This document shows, one piece after another, positions 53,401 through 60,489 of a DNA stretch of 64,000 nucleotides. Where the stretch lies: positions 2,078,432 through 2,142,431 of the forward strand of contig NZ_CP011402.1 of NCBI RefSeq assembly GCF_001643775.1, given 5' to 3'. Positions within the stretch are counted from its first letter, which is position 1. The number at the start of each line of letters is the position of its first letter. The position numbers and the translations under genes were made by a program. The DNA comes from Denitrobacterium detoxificans. Its GTDB lineage: Bacteria > Actinomycetota > Coriobacteriia > Coriobacteriales > Eggerthellaceae. The notes below the pieces were generated by a model. The model was given only the letters and a program-made list of their open reading frames with translations. It searched no databases and was not told where the DNA came from.

Positions 53401-55725
53401 ACTGAAGTTATGCAGCGTAACCTTGAAGCTCCAGGTGCCAGTAGCGCTTTCGCCCAAATCGGCCTTCGGGCGATCGGCCACCTTCGCGCCATCCACGGTT
53501 ACGTACACGGGAGTAGATACCGCAGCTTCCACGTCCGCCAAGCCAGCACCCTGCTTGCGCGGGGAATAGTAGCTCGCGGAATCCGCACTGTTCACGATGG
53601 GGCGTGCGGTGCTCATAAGAAGCTGGCTGACCAGGCTATTCTTTTCGTCCTGAGACTTCCCGGAAAGTGCGGGATTCGCTTCGATGTACTGATGCACCTG
53701 AGCGGTAATGCCGGCCATCTGAGGGGTGGCCATGCTCGTGCCGCTCATGTACGCATAGGCATTGCTGCTTCCGCTCACCGAGCTGTAGATGTTACCACCC
53801 GGAGCGGTGATTTCGGGCTTGATGTCCATTTCGGGGGTGGTTCCCCAGCTACTGAAATCGCTCATGACGTAGTTTTCGAACGTTGCCGAATCGGCCTTTG
53901 CGTCATGTACGACCTTGATCTGGGCAGAGCCCGACTCGATGGCCTGCTTGATGCTCTCGCCAGCTTCCAGGGAAATGCCCACCGAGGGGATTTCCTGGGC
54001 GGTGGTAAAGCCGAAGTTCTGGTTCGTGCCAGACGCGTTATCGTAGAAAACGACGGCTACGGGATTCAGCGACGCAACGTTCTTGAGCTTCTGCTCGAAC
54101 GACAGCTTTTCGCCGTTGTCCTCGCCGCCACGCTGAATGAGAACCATCTTGCCGGCAAGCGTTCCACCCTGCGCTTCGGAAAGCACGGCAACGTCGGCCG
54201 CGGAGCCAATGCCGCCGTCGACGATGTCGTAGGAGCCTTCGTCCAGAGCGTTGAACAGGGGAACCTCAGTGCCATCCTTCGCGGTAACGTCGCGATAGGC
54301 AACCTTTTCATCGGCGAAATAGAATACCGAGCTACCCTCCGCATTGTTCACACTTGCCACGGCAAAGGAGTTGTCGAACGACGCGGGGCAGGAAATGATC
54401 TCGGCATCGGGGTCGGTCGCGTACGGCAGATTTTCGCCGGACTTGTTCCCGTAGGCCGCGTTATACGCATTACCAGCAGCAACGTTCACCACGATACCCT
54501 GGTCTTCCAGAGCGTTCACCGCATCGGCATACGTCTGGCGAGAGCCCTCGGCACCAAAGCCATTGTCGCTGCCGAGCGACATGTTCACGACATCGATGTT
54601 GTTGCCGCTCGCTTCGCCCGCCTTGTCCAAGGCGGCTACATCGTCCATGGCAGCAATCAAGTTGCTGTCGTAGATGTTGCCCTGCAGGTCGTCGCATACC
54701 TTGAACATCATGATCTGCGCATTGGGGGCGGCGCCTTCGATTTGGCCGCCATTCGCGGCAGCGATGCCGGCCACATGCGTGCCATGCGTAAGGTCGGTAT
54801 AGGTGCCAGGCGTAACCTCGTTATCGTTGTCCGCGTAGTCGTAGCTAAACACGATCTTGCTGTCGGTGTACACGCCCGACTTGCCAGCGGCGAGGTTCGT
54901 CTTGGCGGCGTTGATCTCGTCTTCCGTCCAAGCAACATCCACGCCGCTCATATCGCCATCAAAAGCCTCGTGGTCAATCTGCAGGCCACTATCGATGATG
55001 GCGATGGTCTGGCCATCGCCGCGATAGGCAACGTCATCGGCATTCGTCATGTCCAAGCTCGATTGGTTCAACGCATTGGTGGACTGAATGCCCATGTCGG
55101 AAGGAATCGAATACGACTGCTCGACAAACGCGTTCTTCACGCCATCGAGATTCTGAATGGCCTCGAGGGCGCTTTCGGGCGCCTTGATGGCAAAGCCGTC
55201 GATGACGTTGTAGTAATCGGCGATTTCCTCGATGGAATCGTCGGATGAACCGTCATCCGTAGAGAAGAGCTGCAGGCCACCTGCATTGCCAGAACCCTGG
55301 CTCTCCCCCGCAACCACATTGCGGATTGCGTCGCGCATGGAGTCATGGCGCGATTCCGAGCTCGGCGCGCCAAAAGACAGGCCGAACAGTTGCACGCCCG
55401 AATTCCAGTTGTCCTCAAGCTGAACGATGATAGTGACTTTATCGCCAGACGTCGGCGTCTGGTCCTCGATGGCATTGCCCGTAGCAACGTCCGGACTTGA
55501 AGCGCCCAGCTTGGTGAGCTGCTGCTCCAGGGACGTATCGGCAGTTTCTTCCACCTGCTGCTGTGCCTCGGCAGGCACGTCGTTTTGAGACGCAGTCTCA
55601 TCGGCGAATGACACACCGGCCAGGCCAGTGCTCGCAGCCAGCATGACAGCAACGCCCGTAGCGGTTACGCGCGTGAGCATGCCGGAGCGACGCCACGGGG
55701 CTGCATCCCCGTCTTGTACCCTCAT
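47422..55725 (-). CDS. Giant subtilisin-like (S8) surface protease with BspA-type LRRs
   Basis: The product has 2767 residues. A signal peptide covers residues 1-41. The S8 catalytic domain has D245 (IAIIDSG), H314 (THGTHVAGIAAANGG) and S664 (SGTSMATPQMAG), with a PA-type insert between (about 470-610). An Fn3/lactocepin-like region follows, then a BIG_2 Ig-like segment (TLYEGQSVTLSSAFTPSNAT). Residues about 1395-2000 are BspA-type leucine-rich repeats (VTIPDNVEVIGPQAFAETG). Helical FIVAR-like repeats lie near 2400-2610, then the triple tail starting LRLYNPNSGEHFYT. It probably cleaves host or neighbour proteins at the surface. GGAAGG precedes the ATG. Confidence 0.93.
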   Translation of the reverse strand: MRVQDGDAAPWRRSGMLTRVTATGVAVMLAASTGLAGVSFADETASQNDVPAEAQQQVEETADTSLEQQLTKLGASSPDVATGNAIEDQTPTSGDKVTIIVQLEDNWNSGVQLFGLSFGAPSSESRHDSMRDAIRNVVAGESQGSGNAGGLQLFSTDDGSSDDSIEEIADYYNVIDGFAIKAPESALEAIQNLDGVKNAFVEQSYSIPSDMGIQSTNALNQSSLDMTNADDVAYRGDGQTIAIIDSGLQIDHEAFDGDMSGVDVAWTEDEINAAKTNLAAGKSGVYTDSKIVFSYDYADNDNEVTPGTYTDLTHGTHVAGIAAANGGQIEGAAPNAQIMMFKVCDDLQGNIYDSNLIAAMDDVAALDKAGEASGNNIDVVNMSLGSDNGFGAEGSRQTYADAVNALEDQGIVVNVAAGNAYNAAYGNKSGENLPYATDPDAEIISCPASFDNSFAVASVNNAEGSSVFYFADEKVAYRDVTAKDGTEVPLFNALDEGSYDIVDGGIGSAADVAVLSEAQGGTLAGKMVLIQRGGEDNGEKLSFEQKLKNVASLNPVAVVFYDNASGTNQNFGFTTAQEIPSVGISLEAGESIKQAIESGSAQIKVVHDAKADSATFENYVMSDFSSWGTTPEMDIKPEITAPGGNIYSSVSGSSNAYAYMSGTSMATPQMAGITAQVHQYIEANPALSGKSQDEKNSLVSQLLMSTARPIVNSADSASYYSPRKQGAGLADVEAAVSTPVYVTVDGAKVADRPKADLGESATGTWSFKVTLHNFSDSEASYTPDTHAISDTVANGLFQQASKDWTGEGIDVSYTGLTDGAVVVPANGSASYTVNISCGSAFTEWAAANTPNGTFVEGFALLKAADGSGNPDLSTPFCGFYGDWDAVPAFDSDSYSSTSKTTINGEEVVTGSHVIGTALTSGTTNLPLGINPLDGGTSLAVDGDYSNFVHQGKQVVSSTPYSSSPNSASPMTGLRRNLNEYTVEYTNEQGEVVRSFDQKYQVKSRYASNYGMTYGEQWTGPFAFSGQDEDTGNYLPQGTYTMTKTATTAGGDGSAVQKQTDSFYYDTQAPVISNISYSGQGDERVLSFDVTDNSWLAAVQFYDTVHQGYFLRQLADDKDGNGSATVSEASEEQYVTNEDGTRTWHFDIPISNLRSAWQGVADEASLVDPMPDTVALYAYDYGLNGGSPETIVINQIAPTAVDITPDESTLYEGQSVTLSSAFTPSNATETGITYESADSTVASVDSKGVVTAHAKGDVTITGTSTYDASVSDTVTVHVSEVPESVGIAMQTNEATVSFGSDYDAKVVVSPAYASDSIVWSSSNESIATVKDSSDASAGSDNVATGTITAGNTTGNATLTATLTHVDAATGESSTYTANMTVKVRQDNYADFVIDETYPEGPRLLYYGGSLQNVTIPDNVEVIGPQAFAETGCQTVTVPASVEKIEYGAFEHMPNLTTVNFEDSDTNPSRLTTMEDNVFYYDLKLDEITLPRNLVNLGSGTFNTSSVKKVTFPYGLTKIPAQTLYYCSVQDVVMSDAVTEIGDKALSSDGSLGSISVVKADGSVVNGQLPSALTTIADGAFSGTSLGNTDITLPSGVKSVGVMAFSSVSSKNFTLNDGLETIGAGAFQACGASQMVIPDSVTSVGEGAFSNMRNCKSITVGAGVPADSLERAFAYNLNCAEYKVSPATTNYKVVDGVLFSGDGKTLVTVNEGAKRSSYDVPAGTERLGDYAFASTSTQHVTFPEGLREIGADCFVEGSLNEVDLPSSMETIGNGAFQNNQFLASVKVGGTKHIGTYVFYNCQSLTSFDFGTRLESIGDGSFGEDTGFTEFIFPDTLTSISGGCFANMPNLKKIHIGAGMTGSMAGAFTGDFALTEITVSENNPVYHVVDNVLYGEMSAEVDPQYPGKHLILSLPCSTFTEYTVEEGTVSIDAQAFRGNSSLRKVTLPEGIRNLATGSFNNCSNLEEINFPESLEHVTGFYSTDKLTTVDMASVAYIPSNSFMGNMPEHLVVRSGKTGSTVTEDNFLTKGEFPTGAFFDSMDYSGFEGMRSAYFGEGMKTVSIVYDEAPSTLVLPASLESLELSSPTGSSMLSFKVYVPKTDAEGNVTSGWQVAEKTLKSMGVSTTHLVDYQPLSATLHVGEPSNSGTGEETGDAKTYAVGVSWYKTGSDETSSVGTYLGSSTTAFSNGDGTYTVIFAPNSMYADMIIGMSIGGAPMEKDGDNYFATLTAEQLQSRQVVDFSLSYSGITTKQSCDVEFDQQAVANMISDSQNGTLSTGLTVASATSDDAVEAGGVVKPGKKQKVYVDVAGGVAGSKEYRFVSTLPDGETMTVQDWSTSNVCENWTPITTGQTLTAEVRDASCLTVETAGVVKAMTAAASEDLAALQTDLEVAQAIEQGTSSAGAYQTLQQAIDDAQAVAANDHAQGSDIKSAQAALQQAIADFQLTAGSGTVEAAIAALPEADAVTAANGADVKAAQDGYASLSEQARAAVSADSVAKLDAVGAAYATQLIANLSSTLGAQSQADVIAARAAYEALSDNAKSYVSASSLQALQAAEAASVDKDVLNGHIEEARAIQQGDKSDAAYAALQAAIAAAESVASSSSATQAQVDAHDEMLVSEMAAFNESGTAAPVKVETCEMLRLYNPNSGEHFYTAVPSERDTLVKAGWTFEGSAWNAPVTSDTPVYRLYNPNGGDHHYTVSEEEMKGLVALGWNYEGIGWYSDDAQGTPLFRLYNPNASSGAHHYTVSKSEAEMLVAAGWNDEGIAWYGMK

Positions 55726-55752
55726 ACCCTTTCCTTCCTTTGGGCCCCTTGC

Positions 55753-55776
55753 GGCACCACTGGATACAGTGGTGCC
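55753..55776 (-). promoter_or_regulatory. Perfect 10-bp hairpin in the protease leader
   Basis: GGCACCACTG (55753-55762) and its complement (55767-55776) flank a 4-base loop. It lies 27 bases before the protease start codon and just ahead of the Shine-Dalgarno region, so it may tune translation or mRNA stability. Confidence 0.45.
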
Positions 55777-56129
55777 ATGGTTAAATTTGCGAGAATGGTA
55801 CCAAAGAAAGTAGGTAAGCCTAATTTGTGCTTACGGAGGATAATCCATTCGGACCAACGCGCTGTTTTACGACGTTTTCCCAGTTGAAGAGCGAGTCGCT
55901 CATAGGCAATACGACCCCACTGGTTTCATTTCCCGCATTCCTCATCCGAATGGGTTGACAGAAGTTAGACTTCTTAAACTGTTAGTTCGCCCTAATTCAA
56001 GTCCTTTTGGGCTGAAATGAGCGAGCCAGTCCTCCACGTTTCCCACACAAGATGCGAAATAGGCCATAACGCACTGCGACCCGCCGAACGCATCGACGGG
56101 TCGCAAGAACCACTCTGCGAGAACGACTC
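55777..56129. other. Intergenic region upstream of the giant protease
   Basis: No gene is supported. A plus-strand TTGACA (55955-55960) has no good -10 partner. A 9-bp stem TGCGACCCG (56077-56085) with 56099-56107 lies 22 bases after the phosphatase stop and is the likely terminator of that gene, although no T-run follows. Confidence 0.4.
56077..56107 (-). terminator. Hairpin after the phosphatase gene
   Basis: A 9-bp stem (TGCGACCCG/CGGGTCGCA) lies in the right position for termination but lacks a T-run. Confidence 0.4.
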
Positions 56130-58577
56130 CTAAATATACTTCACGAGGCGAACTATGTTCTTACCCTCGACGCGTTCGTATGTGAGCTCATCCACGCACT
56201 TCTTCGCCATGAGGATACCCAAGCCACCAATAGAAACCTGATCGATATCGTCGGGCACTTCGGAAGTGGGCTTCTGCAGCGGATTGAACGATACGCCCTT
56301 ATCGACAATGGAAATCATGATGGAGGCGGGGTCCGTATTACATGCGCAGCTCACGCATACCGTACCGGGATTATCCTCAGTTGCGCGCGGATATGCGTAG
56401 TGACATACGTTTACGAACATCTCCTCAACCGCAATGTCAATCTTGTGGCACACTGCGCTGGGACAATCGAGCGCCTCGAGCTTACGATGGATGAACTCAT
56501 CGACTTCCTCGAGCTTTTCGTCGGAAGCAGGCAGCTCAATCTGCTCGAAGCTCTCGGGGGGCACGCCCACCTTCAACACGAGCATAGTGATGTCGTCGGA
56601 CTGCTCGGCGCCCTCGGCAAAGCGCGAAACGTCGGCGCGCACGGAGCACAACAGCTGACGCGGCGAATAGCCCGCGCGCTCCTTCACGAAGTCGATAAGG
56701 CGGTCGGGACCATACAGGTTCTCTTCCACGTCCATGGCCTCGGTCACGCCGTCGGTGTACAGCAGGAACGTATCGGAAGGCGAGCATTCAATCTCGTAGG
56801 GCATGTAGGGCATGTCCTCGAAGAGCCCCAGCGGCAAGCCCGAACGCTTTTCCAGCCATTCGCATGAACCGTCGTTCAACACGAGCGGCGGATTATGACC
56901 CGCATTAACGCAGGTCATACGCATGGACTTATAGTCGAGGACACCAGCGAACGCGGTAACGAACATGCCCGCTTCGTTGCCCTCGCACAGCTCGCGATTC
57001 GCGCTTTCCACGGCAAGCCCCAGCTCCATACCCGATTCCATGTAGTAGCGAATCTTCGACTTCGCCGACATCATGAACAACGCCGCCGGCACGCCCTTAC
57101 CGGACACGTCGGCAATGACGAAGCCTAGCTTGCCCGCTTCAGAATTCGAATCGCCAATGAGGAACAAGTCGTAGAAGTCGCCGCCCACCTGCTTGGCCGC
57201 ATTCATGTCGGCAAAGATGTCGAACATCTTGATCTCGGGGAACGGAGGGAACGCACGCGGGAGGGCGTTTTCCTGAATGGCCCTGCCTGTTGCAAGCTCG
57301 GTATCCATGCGCGATTCCGCTTCGGCAATCCAACCCTTCAGGGCACTGACCGTATGGTTGATGTCATCGGAAAGCGACGAGAACTCCGTAATGCCACGCA
57401 CGTTCACCTGCGTGCTCAAATCGCCACCCGTGATGCGGCTAAGCGCCCCATTCACGTGCCAGATATTGCGCACCACCAGGCGCTTGATAACGAAGTACAC
57501 CACCAGGAACAGGATGGCGAATACGAGGACTTCCATGAACGACGTGATGAGCACCGCCACATCGAGCGAGAACCGTACTTCGGATGTGGGATGCACGGCA
57601 ATGATACGATAGCCCTCTACCTCTTCGTACGTGGCATAGCACTCTCCCCCATTGAATGACGTGGTGAAGAGCTCGCCTTCCTGAATGCCATCGGCGTCGG
57701 AAGAAAGCGCGCGAGCATCCTGCACCCTCACGTCATTGCCGGCACTCACCACGTTGCCCGTGGCATCGAGCACGACAACCTGGCCATTTTTCCCCACATG
57801 GCGATTCCGAACCGCCTCTTCCACCTGCATGGAAATATCGTCAACGAAGTTTTGGGCGTCGTAGCCTACCTGCACGAAGCCGCCTTCGACCGTAACGCCC
57901 GCATACTTGCGCCACGTCGTTTCGTCGTACGCCATGGGCTGGTACGACTGCACGTATTCGGTTTCGCCGCCCCCGGGAAGCAGGCACAGAAATGCGCGAG
58001 ACTGGTCGCCCGATGACATGTCAAAGCCGATGAAGCTAGTATTCGAGCTGGCAATTACGATGCCATTGCCGTCGACCATACATACCTCGGCAACGTCGAG
58101 GTCATCGGCAACGCGGGCACACTCCTCATTCGTTGCCCCCTGCGCCGAAGGCAGGGACAGCGCCGCCTTGTTGGTGAGCATGAGCAGGTTTTCGTCCGAA
58201 GCGTCGGCAATGGCCCCACGCACATCCGACACATTGAGTCGCAGCAGCGATGCTTCGTCGGAATACATAAAGCTCGACTGCAGTATGGCTGTGAACCCCA
58301 CGGTGATTACGAACACCGCAAACACCGACACGAGCAGATACGCTTGAACGACCTGGGCAATCCCCCGCTGACCGCGCGGCATAATCGAAGGCCGGTGATT
58401 CACCCGAGCCAATGCGATGGCGGAAAGAGCCACGGAAATGCCCACGCACGAGATCATGGGCAAGGCACAAGCTTGCACCACCTGGAAGGCGCGCACCGAC
58501 TGGTCGAAATTGGTGAGGAAGACGAGAAGCAGGTGAGGACCTCCACCACCAAACCCGTCGCCATCGCCATAGGCCAT
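56130..58577 (-). CDS. SpoIIE-like PP2C phosphatase with HATPase, C-terminal part of a frameshifted gene
   Basis: This frame carries most of a multidomain sensor. It has further transmembrane helices, an extracellular dCache-like region, and a membrane-proximal HAMP segment (HVNGALSRITGGDLSTQVNV). A PP2C/SpoIIE phosphatase follows (QVGGDFYDLFLIGDSN, FVIADVSGKGVPAALFMM, LLYTDGVTEAMD), then a C-terminal anti-sigma-type HATPase (IAVEEMFVNVCHYAYP, GGLGILMAKKCVDELT). Such proteins control partner-switching of anti-sigma and anti-anti-sigma factors. The first 12 or so codons of this frame (MAYGDGDGFGGGGP) are unlike the family; similarity starts at HLLLVFLTNFDQS, where the upstream frame is lost. 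The gene therefore appears to be split by a one-base deletion. Confidence 0.8.
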   Translation of the reverse strand: MAYGDGDGFGGGGPHLLLVFLTNFDQSVRAFQVVQACALPMISCVGISVALSAIALARVNHRPSIMPRGQRGIAQVVQAYLLVSVFAVFVITVGFTAILQSSFMYSDEASLLRLNVSDVRGAIADASDENLLMLTNKAALSLPSAQGATNEECARVADDLDVAEVCMVDGNGIVIASSNTSFIGFDMSSGDQSRAFLCLLPGGGETEYVQSYQPMAYDETTWRKYAGVTVEGGFVQVGYDAQNFVDDISMQVEEAVRNRHVGKNGQVVVLDATGNVVSAGNDVRVQDARALSSDADGIQEGELFTTSFNGGECYATYEEVEGYRIIAVHPTSEVRFSLDVAVLITSFMEVLVFAILFLVVYFVIKRLVVRNIWHVNGALSRITGGDLSTQVNVRGITEFSSLSDDINHTVSALKGWIAEAESRMDTELATGRAIQENALPRAFPPFPEIKMFDIFADMNAAKQVGGDFYDLFLIGDSNSEAGKLGFVIADVSGKGVPAALFMMSAKSKIRYYMESGMELGLAVESANRELCEGNEAGMFVTAFAGVLDYKSMRMTCVNAGHNPPLVLNDGSCEWLEKRSGLPLGLFEDMPYMPYEIECSPSDTFLLYTDGVTEAMDVEENLYGPDRLIDFVKERAGYSPRQLLCSVRADVSRFAEGAEQSDDITMLVLKVGVPPESFEQIELPASDEKLEEVDEFIHRKLEALDCPSAVCHKIDIAVEEMFVNVCHYAYPRATEDNPGTVCVSCACNTDPASIMISIVDKGVSFNPLQKPTSEVPDDIDQVSIGGLGILMAKKCVDELTYERVEGKNIVRLVKYI

Positions 58578-58990
58578 GAGGGCATGCGACTATCGAACAG
58601 ATACTTGTGAAGCAGCGCCGCATAGACACCGGCGGTGATGGTGCCCAGCGAGCATGCCAAGCGCGTGAATTCCCCGGCGCCCCACAAAACGGCGAACCAG
58701 CGCTCTATGCCGCCAATAAGACCAGCTATAATGCCCGCCGGCCCGCCAAAAAACAGACCCGCAGCCAAGGGGGCTGCATCGCGCACGTTCATGGTGGCGC
58801 CATTCGTGGGGATGCCGACCTCGGTGCCGTACACCGCGATGAGCCCGAAAACGAGGCCCGCGATAATCTGCCACCAAATCTTTGGGATACGCATAATGCA
58901 TCGAATACGGCGCAAAAGCGTAAGCCCGACGCAAGCGATTACGGGCAACAACGTGGCAAATGCAAACTGAGCAACAACGAGAGCATCCAT
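58454..58990 (-). CDS. 5TM-LYT sensor part of the frameshifted SpoIIE-like phosphatase
   Basis: The N-terminal membrane domain is in another frame. Five helices begin with MDALVVAQFAFATLLPVIAC, followed by the 5TM-5TMR-LYT motifs NVRDAAPLAAGLFFGGPAG and GLIGGIERW. The sequence matches to GLVVEVL and then changes to an out-of-family tail (TCFSSSSPISTSRCAP). Near 58535-58545 the bases read GTCCTCACCTG on the minus strand; one extra C would restore VEVLHLLLVFLTNF. ATG 58990 has AAGGG nine bases upstream. Either the gene is inactivated or the read has an error. It would otherwise give a sensor of about 950 residues joined to the following frame. Confidence 0.75.
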   Translation of the reverse strand: MDALVVAQFAFATLLPVIACVGLTLLRRIRCIMRIPKIWWQIIAGLVFGLIAVYGTEVGIPTNGATMNVRDAAPLAAGLFFGGPAGIIAGLIGGIERWFAVLWGAGEFTRLACSLGTITAGVYAALLHKYLFDSRMPSWPMAMATGLVVEVLTCFSSSSPISTSRCAPSRWCKLVPCP

Positions 58991-59101
58991 AAGGCACGGC
59001 CCTTCCCCCAGACACCTTGCTATCAGTGTACCAACCCAGGAGCGCATTGTGCCCGTCAATCTGCGTGAACGCACCCCGTCCCTTGCTCGCGTTTGGAAGG
59101 C

Positions 59102-59134
59102 AAAAGAAAACCGGCCGAAGAACTCGACCGGTTT
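59102..59134 (-). terminator. Terminator of the glutathione peroxidase gene
   Basis: AAACCGG (59108-59114) pairs with CCGGTTT (59128-59134). On the minus strand it is followed by TCTTTTG. A second GC stem (CCTTGGGC ... GCCCAAGG) lies at 59144-59176. Confidence 0.65.
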
Positions 59135-59194
59135 AAGAATCCGCCTTGGGCAGCGGGGCCCCGCAGCCGCCCAAGGGGTTTCGAGGATTGTTAG

Positions 59195-59740
59195 CTAGAT
59201 AAGCTCGGCGACCTTGGCCTCCAGCTTGCCCATATCAGCAGTGGGCTCGAAGCGGGCAACGACATTGCCCTCGCGATCGACCACGAACTTCGTGAAGTTC
59301 CACTTGATGTCGGGGTTCTTCTTGTAGTCCTTATCGATCGCCTTGAGCATGGCGCTCATGGCAAGAGCTTTCGGCCCATGCCCGAAGCCCTGGAAGCCCT
59401 GCTGGCTCTTCAGGTACTCGAACAGCGGAAGCGCGTCTTCCCCGTTGACGTTCGACTTCTTCATCTGGGGGAACTGCGTGTTGTAATTCAACGAGCAGAA
59501 CTCGTGAATCTCTTCGTCGGTACCCGGCGTCTGGCCGTTGAACTGGTTGCACGGCACGTCGATGATCTCGAGGCCCTGATCATGGTACTTCTCGTACATA
59601 GCCTCAAGCGGCTCGTAATGCGGAGTAAAACCGCAACCCGTAGCCGTGTTAACCACGACAATGACCTTGCCCTTGTAATCGGAAAGCTTCAGCTCTCCGC
59701 CGTCAACCATCGGTACGCTGTAATCGTAAATGCTCGCCAT
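59195..59740 (-). CDS. Glutathione-peroxidase-family thiol peroxidase
   Basis: The product has 181 residues. The peroxidatic Cys is in VVNTATGCGFTPHYEPLE, where mammalian enzymes have Sec. The resolving region is DVPCNQFNGQTPGTDEE, and the third catalytic site is KWNFTKFVVDREGNVVARF with its Trp and Asn. The protein reduces H2O2 or lipid peroxides, in bacteria usually with thioredoxin rather than glutathione. ATG 59740 has CGGAG six bases upstream; further in-frame codons upstream lack support. It is monocistronic, with REP-like repeats in its upstream region. Confidence 0.95.
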   Translation of the reverse strand: MASIYDYSVPMVDGGELKLSDYKGKVIVVVNTATGCGFTPHYEPLEAMYEKYHDQGLEIIDVPCNQFNGQTPGTDEEIHEFCSLNYNTQFPQMKKSNVNGEDALPLFEYLKSQQGFQGFGHGPKALAMSAMLKAIDKDYKKNPDIKWNFTKFVVDREGNVVARFEPTADMGKLEAKVAELI

Positions 59741-59845
59741 AGCAAACTCCGTCCTATCCATTTTGTGTAATTCGATTGTACACAACTGAATTAGAAAAAG
59801 TCAAACGCCCTTTCATGACAAAACGGTTACGAACGCCCCTCCCCT

Positions 59846-60153
59846 CAACCCGGAAAGGCGAGTTTTCGGCGCAGCCGAAAACAAGCGGGACCACCCCACC
59901 CCACGACCCGGAAAGGCGCATCCCGCCCGCAGGGCGGGACAGCGGGACAGACCCCCACGGCCCTCGATAGCAAATCCCGCCGAAGGCGGGAAAGCGGGCC
60001 CAACCACCAACCCGAGGCGGCGAGCTTTCGCAAAGCGAAAGCGAGCGGAACCACCCCACCCCACGACCCAGGAAGACGCCTCCCGCCCGAAGGGCGGGAC
60101 AGCCCCTCGACGACCCGAGGCAGCGCATTCCGCCCGAAGGGCGGAACAGCGGG
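59846..60153. repeat. Cluster of six REP-like palindromes
   Basis: Units at about 59846-59890, 59904-59948, 59961-59999, 60007-60050, 60064-60104 and 60111-60153 share the frame of the 43.5-kb cluster. Inner stems include TTTTCGGC/GCCGAAAA, TCCCGCC/GGCGGGA, GCTTTCG/CGAAAGC and TTCCGCC/GGCGGAA. Loops vary (GCA, CGCAG, GAA, CAAA, CGAAG). The third unit lacks part of its left arm. They lie upstream of glutathione peroxidase. Confidence 0.8.
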
Positions 60154-60211
60154 GGCAAGCGCCACGACCCGCCCCGACTCGCATGCCGGTTAAAAGCGCA
60201 GCCTTGCCTCA

Positions 60212-60485
60212 CTCGGGATGGGGCTCGCGGGGACTGGCGGCCCCTGGGGCACCCTGTGAACACCATACAAAAGCGCTGTTCACGGGGTTGGGGCTGGGAC
60301 GGGGAGGCAACGAAGGCGAAGCCGAAGTTGCATCACCGTCCCAGCCCCAACCCCGTGCAGCGCCAGTACAAAACTGCTGAACAGCGCAGCGCACGAGCGT
60401 AGGTTTCGGCCCGTGCGGGGCCGAAACCACGCGAGCAGCGGAGCGAGGCGTGCCCCAGGGGCCGCCAGCCCCCGCGAGCCCGGGA
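60212..60485 (+). repeat. Large multi-branched palindromic element, copy C
   Basis: The outer stem is 60221-60252 with 60450-60481 (31 of 32 pairs). The central hairpin is a perfect 22 bp (60281-60302/60336-60357), extended by GCGCTG/CAGCGC. The third hairpin is 60402-60412/60418-60428. Junction motifs AGCGCAGCGCACGAGC and GAGCAGCGGAGCG are kept, although all stems differ from copies A and B. It ends 9 bases from the stop of the transporter gene at 60490. Confidence 0.78.
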
Positions 60486-60489
60486 CGGA

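Noticed and set aside
49807-55248. Open frame of 1813 codons on the plus strand, antisense to the giant protease
   Set aside because: It has no domain, no Shine-Dalgarno sequence and a composition typical of an antisense shadow. The minus strand has clear catalytic motifs over the same span.
55955-55983. TTGACA as a promoter on the plus strand
   Set aside because: There is no matching -10 at 16-18 bases and no gene or hairpin downstream to transcribe.
59846-60153. CRISPR array
   Set aside because: Repeats are palindromes with variable cores, units abut irregularly, there are no uniform unique spacers, and no cas genes are in the window.
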